From: Candidatus Moraniibacteriota bacterium
Lineage (GTDB): Bacteria; Patescibacteriota; Minisyncoccia; Moranbacterales; GCA-2747515
Reading direction: 5' to 3'
NCBI GenBank assembly: GCA_029938745.1
Contig: JAOZUJ010000031.1
Coordinates: 1 to 11,709 of the forward strand
Length of the DNA: 11,709 nt
Part shown: one piece after another, positions 5,469-11,682 of the stretch
Layout of the letters: the number at the start of each line of letters is the position of its first letter
How positions within the stretch are numbered: the first letter of the stretch is position 1
Notes under the pieces: model-generated
Database searches by the model: none
What the model was told of the DNA's origin: nothing
What the model saw: only the letters and a program-made list of their open reading frames with translations
Translations under genes and position numbers: made by a program

Positions 5469-7385
5469 ATGGAAAAGATTTTCAAAAATTCAAGTGTAAT
5501 AGTAGCAATAATAGCTGTAATATTAATGTTCGTTGTTTTATCAATGGGCACAAAAGAAGAAATGGAAGAAATTTCATTAACACAATTCACACAACAAATT
5601 AATGATGGTCAGGTTGAATCAATTGTTGTAAAGCCGGGTGGAGAAATTGAAATTGAGTTAAAAGACAATGATGTTGTGCAAAAAACAAATAAAGAGCCGG
5701 ATGCAAGTTTAACAGAAACGTTGATAAATCTTGGTGTGGATGAAGAAAAACTGAAAGCAGTTCCAATTTCAGTTGAAACGCGTTCAGGTGCATCAATGTG
5801 GGCGACAGTTCTTATTCCATCATTATTGCCAATTCTAATTATTGGTGGATTGATTTTTTTCATGATGAAACACGCAATGAAAGGTAATAGTCAGGCAATG
5901 TCTTTTGGTTCATCAAAAGCACGCATGATTGATCCAAAAGACAAAAAAAATAAAACAGGATTTAAAGATGTTGCTGGTAATAAAGAGGCAAAAGAAGAAT
6001 TGGGTGAAATTGTTGATTTTTTGAAGGCGCCAAAGAAATTCCATGATTTGGGTGCAAAAATCCCAAAAGGTGTTTTATTATTGGGGCGACCTGGTACTGG
6101 TAAAACATTACTTGCTCGCGCTGTAGCAGGCGAGGCAAATGTGCCATTTTTTACGATTAGTGGTTCAGAATTTGTAGAAATGTTTGTTGGTGTGGGTGCA
6201 AGTCGTGTGCGTGATCTATTTAAGGAAGCGAAGAAAAATTCACCATCTATTATATTTATTGATGAAATTGATGCTGTGGGACGACAGCGTGGCACAGGAC
6301 TTGGTGGCGGTCATGATGAACGAGAACAAACACTAAATCAAATTCTTGTTGAAATGGATGGCTTTGATAATAAAACAAATGTTATTTTAATTGCAGCAAC
6401 AAACCGACCAGATGTTTTGGATCCTGCATTATTACGTCCAGGTCGCTTTGATCGTCGTGTTACCATTGATTTGCCAGATATTCAAGATAGAAAAGCAATT
6501 TTAGTAATTCATGCAAAAGATAAAAAAATGGCAGATGATGTGGATTTGGGGCGCATTGCACAGCGTACACCTGGATTTTCAGGTGCAGACTTGATGAACT
6601 TAATGAATGAGGGCGCGCTACTTGCTGGACGATATAATAAAAAAGAAGTTGAGATGATTGATCTTATTGAATCAATTGAAAAAGTATTACTTGGTCCAGC
6701 ACGTAAAAATAAGAGATTAGATGAGAGAGAGACAAAAATTGTTGCATATCATGAGGCTGGTCATGCAGTTGTTGGCGCTAGTTTGGAAAATGCAGACCCT
6801 GTGCAAAAAGTATCAATCATTTCACGCGGTAGTGCTGGTGGATATACGCTTTCTGTACCAGAAAAAGATAAGTCTTTGCATTCACGTGCATATTTTGTTG
6901 ATGAATTGTCAGTGTTTTTAGGTGGTTATGTGGCAGAACAAATGATTTTTGGTGATGTGACGACAGGTCCATCAAATGACCTAGAGCGTGCAACAAAGCT
7001 TGCACGTAGTATTGTGACACAGTATGGCATGAGTGATTTGGGTGTGCGTACATTTGGCAAACATGAGGATCTCATATTTTTGGGTCGCGAAGTAGCAGAA
7101 GATAAGGATTATTCTGAAAAAACAGCAGAAGCAATTGATAAAGAAATATTAAAGTTTATTACTATTGCAAAAAAACGCACAGAAGATTTACTCACGCAAA
7201 AAAGAGATGTTTTAGATAAAATTGCACAAACATTACTTAAAAAAGAAACAATTGAAAAAGATGAATTTGATGCAATTATTGCAGGTGAGGAATATGAAGA
7301 AAAAGAAGTTGTGAAAAATGATGATGTAAAAGAAAAAGAGGTTATTGATGAAATTGATGTGATTGTGGATAATAAAAAAGAATAA
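5469..7385 (+). CDS. ftsH: ATP-dependent membrane zinc metalloprotease FtsH
   Basis: This 638-residue protein has the full FtsH layout: a transmembrane helix (about 8-26), an extracytoplasmic domain (27-110), a second helix (about 111-133), an AAA+ ATPase and an M41 peptidase. Walker A is GRPGTGKT (206-213), with Arg207 where Pro is usual. The pore loop MFVGVG is at 238-243, Walker B IIFIDEID at 261-268, and the second region of homology TNRPDVLDPALLRPGRFDRR at 311-330, with Arg326 and Arg329 as arginine fingers. Zinc ligands are HEAGH (428-432) and Asp504 in PSNDLERA. Membrane hexamers extract and degrade misfolded membrane proteins and some soluble regulators. The tail (about 605-638) is acidic and Lys/Glu-rich. 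Start ATG 5469 gives the expected short N-terminus before helix 1. AGGT lies 14 nt upstream, so Shine-Dalgarno support is weak. All catalytic residues are present. Confidence 0.98.
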   Translation: MEKIFKNSSVIVAIIAVILMFVVLSMGTKEEMEEISLTQFTQQINDGQVESIVVKPGGEIEIELKDNDVVQKTNKEPDASLTETLINLGVDEEKLKAVPISVETRSGASMWATVLIPSLLPILIIGGLIFFMMKHAMKGNSQAMSFGSSKARMIDPKDKKNKTGFKDVAGNKEAKEELGEIVDFLKAPKKFHDLGAKIPKGVLLLGRPGTGKTLLARAVAGEANVPFFTISGSEFVEMFVGVGASRVRDLFKEAKKNSPSIIFIDEIDAVGRQRGTGLGGGHDEREQTLNQILVEMDGFDNKTNVILIAATNRPDVLDPALLRPGRFDRRVTIDLPDIQDRKAILVIHAKDKKMADDVDLGRIAQRTPGFSGADLMNLMNEGALLAGRYNKKEVEMIDLIESIEKVLLGPARKNKRLDERETKIVAYHEAGHAVVGASLENADPVQKVSIISRGSAGGYTLSVPEKDKSLHSRAYFVDELSVFLGGYVAEQMIFGDVTTGPSNDLERATKLARSIVTQYGMSDLGVRTFGKHEDLIFLGREVAEDKDYSEKTAEAIDKEILKFITIAKKRTEDLLTQKRDVLDKIAQTLLKKETIEKDEFDAIIAGEEYEEKEVVKNDDVKEKEVIDEIDVIVDNKKE

Positions 7386-7391
7386 ATTAAA

Positions 7392-7422
7392 AATGTGCAT
7401 GTTATAAACACATGCACATTTT
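7392..7422 (+). terminator. Hairpin between ftsH and tRNA-Val(GAC)
   Basis: An 11-bp perfect stem (7392-7402 with 7410-7420, core TGTGCATGT/ACATGCACA) has a 7-nt loop and ends in TTTT directly against the tRNA 5' end at 7423. It could terminate ftsH. Because no promoter fits between it and the tRNA, it may instead be leaky and leave the tRNA to be cut from an ftsH read-through transcript. Confidence 0.72.
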
Positions 7423-7496
7423 GGACGGCTAGCTCAGTTGGTTAGAGCGCTTGCTCGACATGCAAGAGGTCACAGGTTCGAATCCCGTGTCGTCCA
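7423..7496 (+). tRNA. tRNA-Val (anticodon GAC) with C33
   Basis: This is a 74-nt cloverleaf. The acceptor stem GGACGGC/GTCGTCC has one G:U pair; then come T8-A9 and a GCTC/GAGC D-stem. The anticodon stem CTTGC/GCAAG is perfect around loop TCGACAT, so positions 34-36 are GAC (valine, reading GUC and GUU) and position 33 is C instead of the near-universal U. The T-stem ACAGG/CCCGT has an A51:C63 mismatch. The discriminator is A and CCA is not encoded. The rest of the fold, including the GGTT D-loop and TTCGAAT T-loop, is intact, so I treat it as a real gene with unusual bases. Confidence 0.93.
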
Positions 7497-7534
7497 CACT
7501 GGTTTTATTATTATACGATGTCATAAAAAAAAGA

Positions 7535-7573
7535 AAAAACTCACCAAAACAGATTTACTGTAGGTGAGTTTTT
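7535..7573. terminator. Bidirectional terminator between convergent genes
   Basis: An 11-bp perfect stem, AAAAACTCACC (7535-7545) with GGTGAGTTTTT (7563-7573), has an inner ACAG/CTGT helix (7549-7552 with 7558-7561). A-runs and T-runs on both sides let it stop transcription from tRNA-Val(GAC) on the plus strand and from the exported-protein gene (ends 7596) on the minus strand. Confidence 0.85.
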
Positions 7574-7595
7574 ATATTATAGAGCTGTTAGTAGC

Positions 7596-7883
7596 TCATT
7601 TTTCAAAATCTTCTTCCATGCCGCGATACAAAATGATGTCAACTTGATTTAGATTAAACCATGCACAGTCCTTAGGGTCTTCACTAAGGTTGACATAAAT
7701 CCAACAAGATCCTTTTTTTATCTCTAAAATTTTAGCTAAGACATCTTTCTTTTTCACGTAGCGCATGGTAATAATAGCACTCTTTTTAATAATAGGTGGC
7801 ATTTCACAGTTTGCAAATGCGGTTGTGCTTTTCAGGCCTACCAAAAGAGACATTGCTACAAATAATACGATTAGTCTTTTCAT
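7596..7883 (-). CDS. Small exported protein of unknown function
   Basis: I do not recognise this 95-residue protein. It has a classic Sec signal peptide: MKRL, a hydrophobic stretch (4-17), then STTAFA with likely signal peptidase I cleavage after Ala24. The mature ~71 residues contain three Cys (26, 60, 73), a Lys-rich patch (RYVKKKDVLAKILEIKKG, 41-58) and alternating beta-like strands (GSCWIYVNL), loosely like a small SH3-type barrel, which is speculation. The start at 7883 is chosen because AGGAG (7896-7892) lies 8 nt upstream, the best Shine-Dalgarno in the window, and because the signal peptide begins there. The frame is also open back to an ATG at 8030, which lies almost at the predicted transcription start and would give 144 residues. 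The stop is TGA, the only one among the confident genes. Confidence 0.7.
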   Translation of the reverse strand: MKRLIVLFVAMSLLVGLKSTTAFANCEMPPIIKKSAIITMRYVKKKDVLAKILEIKKGSCWIYVNLSEDPKDCAWFNLNQVDIILYRGMEEDFEK

Positions 7884-8038
7884 TGTTTTTGCTCCTAGTA
7901 TAATGAATTGTATCGCACATAAATAAATACTGTGTACGATTGTTAAAGGGCTATAGTAAACTTCAGATAAGAATATTATGAGAATATAACGATAAAAGCT
8001 ATAAGTGCTTAATATTATATAATTTCTCATAACTATAC

Positions 8039-8067
8039 ACTATAGCATGAATTTATAAGTTTGTCAA
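8039..8067 (-). promoter_or_regulatory. Strong promoter for the small exported protein
   Basis: On the minus strand, consensus -35 TTGACA (8067-8062), a 17-bp spacer, then -10 TATAGT (8044-8039). The start would be near 8032, leaving either a ~150-nt leader before ATG 7883 or a nearly leaderless ATG at 8030. Its -35 box overlaps the -35 of a divergent plus-strand promoter (8061-8089). Confidence 0.65.
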
Positions 8068-8089
8068 TAGCTTGTTATAGAGTTATAAA
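8061..8089 (+). promoter_or_regulatory. Divergent plus-strand promoter candidate
   Basis: -35 TTGTCA (8061-8066), a 17-bp spacer, then -10 TATAAA (8084-8089). The start would be near 8096, just before ATG 8100. The -35 uses the same bases as the minus-strand -35 TTGACA, so RNA polymerase could bind in only one direction at a time. Confidence 0.45.
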
Positions 8090-8099
8090 AAGACTATAA

Positions 8100-8201
8100 A
8101 TGAAAAAAACTGCAACAATTCTACTAGTCACACATAAATCAAAAGAGTTGTATGGTGTTGTTAGAAAATATTTATGTAACGCAAAAAATTTAAAAATATG
8201 A
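8100..8201 (+). CDS. Possible 33-codon leaderless micro-ORF
   Basis: This reading frame encodes 33 residues beginning MKKTATILLVTHKSKELYG and ends at TGA (8199-8201). Support is positional: a -35/-10 pair puts the transcription start about 4 nt before the ATG, and the only hairpin with a T-run downstream (8229-8265) would end a transcript of about 170 nt. The peptide starts with two Lys and a short hydrophobic run, then becomes basic and contains one Cys. I do not recognise it. There is no Shine-Dalgarno sequence, as expected for a leaderless mRNA. In AT-rich sequence a frame this short arises easily by chance, and the RNA could be non-coding. Apart from this, 7884-8302 holds only promoters, the leader and a terminator. 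Confidence 0.25.
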   Translation: MKKTATILLVTHKSKELYGVVRKYLCNAKNLKI

Positions 8202-8228
8202 AGAAAAAAAAGTTGTTACGGATGATAT

Positions 8229-8265
8229 AAAAAATATTCATACGAAATTGTATGAATATTTTTTT
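8229..8265. terminator. Terminator after the exported-protein pair
   Basis: A 15-bp perfect stem (8229-8243 with 8250-8264, core TATTCATAC/GTATGAATA) has a 6-nt loop. Read on the minus strand, it lies 38 bp after the stop of the 8303-9190 gene and runs into T. A-runs and T-runs on both sides also suit termination of a plus-strand transcript from 8096. Confidence 0.85.
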
Positions 8266-8302
8266 AAAAGTCAAGTGTAAAAATTGTTGTTGGGTGATAA
8301 TA

Positions 8303-9190
8303 TTATACGCCACCACCACCACCGGGACTACTTTGACGATCTCCAAATTCTGTAGTTTCTTCTGGAAAACCATTTTTCACAATTTCCATCATCATGCTCG
8401 CAGCAACGCCTTTAATTATAGATGAAAATACTTTTGTGTCACCAGTAGCGAGTGCTTGTAAGGGAAGTTTAATTTGTTGCAACTGAACTTCCTCTACAAC
8501 AGACTTTACTAATTTAATATTACCATTTTCATCAATATCAGGTAAGACACCTGAAAAATCTGCTTTAGCTTCTTGTATTTTTTGTTCTGTTTCTTTCTTT
8601 TCATCATAGGCTTTATCTACTTCCATTGCCACGCCAGTTGGTATATTGAGGGTATTATCCATAATAGCGCCAAAACATTTATAATTACCTTCTGAAAAGG
8701 TGGTGCTGCCAGTGCATTCATCTTCATAGTCAATTGTGGGTGTGTCAGTATTTTGTAATTGTGCCAGCATTTGTTGTCCGGCTGCCTCTATGGAATCGCC
8801 CAGTATCGCTCCGCCACCTCCGCCACTATAATCACTAGATGCTGTTCCACGCAGTGCATCTGTAAGAAATGTTTCAGCATAAGTTATAGCCTGATCTTCA
8901 GGGTCACTGACCATAAAATCATAATAATTACCTATATTACGTGGTGATGAACTACCATCATAGAGGAGGGAGTTGATTGTGGATGTTGTTTGCTGAATTG
9001 CTGCCATTTTTGCTGCAGATGCTGCGGAATCTCTAATTGAAAGAAATATCTCTTCCAAGAGTTGTTTATAAGTATCACCAAGAATATTTAATAGACCCCA
9101 AACAGCATTTGCTGCTGCATGGGCGGGTGTTGGGCGTATAAAGATAAAAAAAGCAATGACTATCATAAAAATAACTTTTTTATTTTTCAT
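8303..9190 (-). CDS. Exported Gly-rich protein of unknown function
   Basis: This is a 295-residue protein with a clear signal peptide: MKNKK, a hydrophobic run (6-18), then PTPAHA with likely cleavage after Ala25. The mature part begins with an amphipathic, Ala-rich helical region (about 27-75). Then come a Ser/Gly-rich stretch with SGGGGG (122-127), a segment with two Cys (159 and 172) that could form a disulfide, a charged helix (about 192-210), a hydrophobic helical segment (about 255-272) and a terminal SSPGGGGGV. I do not recognise a named domain. The block from Cys172 through NIPTGVAMEVDKAY loosely recalls secreted proteins near pilus or type IV secretion loci in CPR genomes; this is from memory and weak. 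It follows the calcium-loop protein gene by 11 bp on the same strand and is surely co-transcribed. There is no Shine-Dalgarno sequence. The stop is TAA. Confidence 0.75.
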   Translation of the reverse strand: MKNKKVIFMIVIAFFIFIRPTPAHAAANAVWGLLNILGDTYKQLLEEIFLSIRDSAASAAKMAAIQQTTSTINSLLYDGSSSPRNIGNYYDFMVSDPEDQAITYAETFLTDALRGTASSDYSGGGGGAILGDSIEAAGQQMLAQLQNTDTPTIDYEDECTGSTTFSEGNYKCFGAIMDNTLNIPTGVAMEVDKAYDEKKETEQKIQEAKADFSGVLPDIDENGNIKLVKSVVEEVQLQQIKLPLQALATGDTKVFSSIIKGVAASMMMEIVKNGFPEETTEFGDRQSSPGGGGGV

Positions 9191-9201
9191 ATTTTATAAT
9201 A

Positions 9202-10170
9202 TTAAAAATCTAAAATTATATCATCAATTTCATATTCTGTAGCTTTTTGTTCAACGTGTTCTTGAAAGCTCATTGCAGAAGTAAGTAGTCCTTGTATTTG
9301 TGTGAGCGTTGCAATCACTGGTGCTATATCAGTAGATGCCTTTTTATAATCACCGGCCTCATAGAGTGCACCAGCACTTCGTAGGAGTTGTAAGCCTTCG
9401 ATGTGTATGTCTAAGAGGTCTTCAGGAACATCAACATCATCCATTTGTTTTTCAGCGGACATTGCATTTTTTGCAATATCTTCAAAAAAAGCATAATCTG
9501 TAAGTGAAGATGTAGAAAAATTTGTAAGATTTTGCATTACCTCTGCAGCAAAAGATTCTGATGAACGCTCAAAAAAACCTTGTGGAAAATTTGAAATAAA
9601 AATATAGGAAATTGTAGTAAAATAAGTAATTGCATCCTCACGCTCTTTCTCTGTTTCGTTTGATGTATTTTCATAGTCCTGTTCTTTTATAGAAATTTCT
9701 TCTACATCAATTATTGGCATTTCTATAAATTTAACTTCCTCATCAACAGATTTAGCGACAACCTCTGACAATTCTTCAGGGGTAATATCTGTTTTACCTT
9801 CTTCTTGAGCGTCTGCAATAAATTCTACGACATCTTCAGCAATTTTTTCTGTGACATTTGTTGTTTTTGAGTCTATTGGTGTAATGGCAACAGGCTCTTC
9901 CTGTATGATTCTATCACCAGGCGCTGGAATAAGTGGATCATAACCACTCTCAATTTCTACACCGTCAGAATATCCATCACCATCAGTATCTTCATTTTTT
10001 GGATCTGTGCCCAGTGACTCTTCTTCGGCGTTACTGAGTCCGTCACGATCAAAATCTTCAAAGAGTGTGAGTTTTGTATCATCAGCAAATGTAAAAAACG
10101 AAAAAGTTCCCGCTAATAATATAGCAAAAATAGCAAAGGAAAAGACATTGTAAGAGTGTTTTTTGTTCAC
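9202..10170 (-). CDS. Exported protein with thrombospondin-3/EF-hand-like calcium loops
   Basis: This 322-residue protein starts with GTG (10170-10168). A hydrophobic segment (9-29) ending TFA is a signal peptide or anchor. Two calcium-loop motifs follow directly: DFDRDGLSNAEE (39-50) and DTDGDGYSDGVE (61-72), with the Asp-x-Asp-x-Asp-Gly spacing of thrombospondin type 3 and dockerin-like repeats, and each followed by the usual G-x-D-P type turn (GTDP, GYDP). Residues 85-180 are acidic and low in hydrophobic residues, probably an extended linker. Residues 181-310 look like an all-helical domain with no motif I can name; LLDIHIEGLQLLRSAGALYEAG is typical. Likely location is the cell surface, stabilised by calcium. 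It is the first gene of a two-gene operon driven by the promoter at 10198-10227. There is no Shine-Dalgarno sequence and the leader is only about 20 nt. Confidence 0.82.
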   Translation of the reverse strand: MNKKHSYNVFSFAIFAILLAGTFSFFTFADDTKLTLFEDFDRDGLSNAEEESLGTDPKNEDTDGDGYSDGVEIESGYDPLIPAPGDRIIQEEPVAITPIDSKTTNVTEKIAEDVVEFIADAQEEGKTDITPEELSEVVAKSVDEEVKFIEMPIIDVEEISIKEQDYENTSNETEKEREDAITYFTTISYIFISNFPQGFFERSSESFAAEVMQNLTNFSTSSLTDYAFFEDIAKNAMSAEKQMDDVDVPEDLLDIHIEGLQLLRSAGALYEAGDYKKASTDIAPVIATLTQIQGLLTSAMSFQEHVEQKATEYEIDDIILDF

Positions 10171-10197
10171 AATATTATTTTTATTTTTGACACAGGT

Positions 10198-10227
10198 ATT
10201 ATATCATATAGTGCAATTTTTGTACAA
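10198..10227 (-). promoter_or_regulatory. Promoter of the exported-protein pair
   Basis: On the minus strand, -35 TTGTAC (10227-10222), an 18-bp spacer, then -10 TATAAT (10203-10198) with the extended TGA just upstream (TGATATAAT). The start would be near 10191, about 20 nt before the GTG start codon. Confidence 0.75.
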
Positions 10228-10283
10228 GTGAGTTTTATATAAAATTATCCAAAATAATGACAATATTTATTGAATATGTCTAC

Positions 10284-10312
10284 TTGATTTTTTGCTCTAT
10301 ATATGATATAAT
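10284..10312 (+). promoter_or_regulatory. Promoter upstream of the L,D-transpeptidase gene
   Basis: -35 TTGATT (10284-10289), a 17-bp spacer, then -10 TATAAT (10307-10312) with an extended TGA. The start would be near 10319. The 14 bases 10300-10313 are identical to the minus-strand promoter of the neighbouring operon (10210-10197), so the two divergent promoters are matched. Confidence 0.78.
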
Positions 10313-10325
10313 ATATTGTATATCG

Positions 10326-10364
10326 GGTGAGCAATTGACTAGAGTAGTCAGTTGCTCGCTTTTT
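10326..10364 (+). terminator. Terminator or attenuator in the L,D-transpeptidase leader
   Basis: 10326-10341 pairs with 10345-10360 as a 16-bp stem (three G:U pairs) closed by loop GAG, followed by a T-run through 10364. It begins about 7 nt after the predicted transcription start and ends 10 nt before the ATG. The T-run is on the plus-strand side only, so it is oriented to act on the transcript of the gene that follows. Confidence 0.8.
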
Positions 10365-10374
10365 GTTTATATTT

Positions 10375-11592
10375 ATGAAATACATACAAAAAAAATATAA
10401 AAAAATAATACAAATACTAGCAAAATTACAGTTGGTATTGTTTTTGCGTAAAAAAGTTGTTGTTTTTAGTATTGTGGCACTTCCACTCACTTCTGCTGGA
10501 GCTGGGATGACAATTTATATTGATAATTTGGCAAATGTGGCACAGGATCCTGTGTTTGTTCAAGAAACAGTTATTAATCTTGATGAACATATCACAGTGC
10601 AATTTTCTGCACCAATTCGAGACACAGATGAATATGAAAATGTTATTGTTTCATATCCACAAACAGATATGTATTTTTCGTGGAATGATATGCACACAGT
10701 TGTTGAAATTATACCAAAGACAATTTGGCGACCGCAAACACAATATTCTATTGCTTTTCCATACAATTCTCATCAAATAGATAATGAATTGTCAACGATT
10801 TTTTCATTTGAAACAATTGCATATCCAGATGTAATGGAAACAAATATATCAGATTTAAATAATCAATATATCAATGTAGGTGAGGAAATTTTGATTATGT
10901 TTGATAGAGATATTGTGGATTTTGATGTGCATGCTGTTACGCGACCAGTACTTGAAACTGAGCAAATGTATGATACACAGACAAAAACATTGCATATAAA
11001 AGTGATGGAACAAGCACAAAATTATAAAGGATTTCATTCGCTAACATTATTTGCAAAACATAAAAATCAAACAAATGCACAATTTTATCCAATTAAATCA
11101 GTGACTTTTAATACATTGTTACCACGTCCAGATGTGTGGCCAGAACCTTTTGAGGATCGACTTGTAATTGCGGAGCGTTCAACAGCACCTCAAATAAAGA
11201 GTGGTAAATATATTGATGTAAATCTTGAAGCACAAATTACTACATTATTTGAAAATGGTAAATTTGTTACTAATTTTGTAGATTCTTCTGGCGCAATGGA
11301 TACGCCAACGCCATTGGGACAATATGAAATATATAATAAGCACCCATATGCTCTTTCAGATATGTTTCAGGTATATTTGCCATACTGGCTTGCATTCACA
11401 GAGGATGGCTTATATGGATTTCATGGGCTAATTGTGTGGCCAAGTGGACATGAGGATATGCCAGACGGTGGTAAGGAAAGTGAAAGAAGTATTGGAAATG
11501 CAGTCTCAGCTGGATGTGTAAGACACGATGCACAAGATTCTATATTTCTCTATGAATGGGCTGAGGCTGGTACGAATGTTGTTATTTATTAA
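10375..11592 (+). CDS. Membrane-anchored L,D-transpeptidase with Ig-like repeats
   Basis: This is a protein of 405 residues. A basic N-terminus (1-27) and one hydrophobic segment (about 28-48) anchor it with the bulk outside. Two bacterial Ig-like (SbsA/Big_5-type) domains follow, about 60-148 (VINLDEHITVQFSAPI, then WRPQTQYSIAF) and 155-247 (INVGEEILIMFDRDI, then FHSLTLFA). The YkuD catalytic domain spans about 278-405: TPTPLGQYEIY (310-320), His350-Gly351 and SAGCVRH (378-384) with nucleophile Cys381 and Arg383. Ala379 replaces the His usual in SHGC. YkuD enzymes make 3-3 peptidoglycan cross-links or attach proteins to the wall; which applies here is not readable. The frame is open from a TTG at 10363, but that lies in the T-run of the leader hairpin, so I use ATG 10375. 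There is no Shine-Dalgarno sequence. It is divergent from the exported-protein operon. Confidence 0.9.
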   Translation: MKYIQKKYKKIIQILAKLQLVLFLRKKVVVFSIVALPLTSAGAGMTIYIDNLANVAQDPVFVQETVINLDEHITVQFSAPIRDTDEYENVIVSYPQTDMYFSWNDMHTVVEIIPKTIWRPQTQYSIAFPYNSHQIDNELSTIFSFETIAYPDVMETNISDLNNQYINVGEEILIMFDRDIVDFDVHAVTRPVLETEQMYDTQTKTLHIKVMEQAQNYKGFHSLTLFAKHKNQTNAQFYPIKSVTFNTLLPRPDVWPEPFEDRLVIAERSTAPQIKSGKYIDVNLEAQITTLFENGKFVTNFVDSSGAMDTPTPLGQYEIYNKHPYALSDMFQVYLPYWLAFTEDGLYGFHGLIVWPSGHEDMPDGGKESERSIGNAVSAGCVRHDAQDSIFLYEWAEAGTNVVIY

Positions 11593-11613
11593 TAACTCCT
11601 TTAATAAAAAATA

Positions 11614-11642
11614 AAAAAGGCATCCTAAAAAGATGCCTTTTT
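11614..11642 (+). terminator. Terminator after the L,D-transpeptidase gene
   Basis: Perfect 11-bp stem AAAAAGGCATC (11614-11624) with GATGCCTTTTT (11632-11642) and a 7-nt loop, 21 bp after the stop codon. A-run and T-run flanks allow action in both directions. Confidence 0.88.
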
Positions 11643-11682
11643 ATATATTAGATCTCTTAAAAAACCTTTAAAAAATTGTCAT

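Noticed and set aside
5891..6295. Minus-strand open frame of 134 codons inside ftsH
   Set aside because: It lies opposite the conserved AAA+ core of ftsH, which is clearly the coding strand.
7891..7904. TATACT just before the AGGAG of the small exported protein as a -10 box
   Set aside because: No -35 fits at 16-18 bp, and a start there would remove the Shine-Dalgarno from the transcript.
8161..8373. Minus-strand 70-codon frame overlapping the end of the Gly-rich exported protein
   Set aside because: It overlaps that gene out of frame, crosses its terminator, and has no plausible start context.
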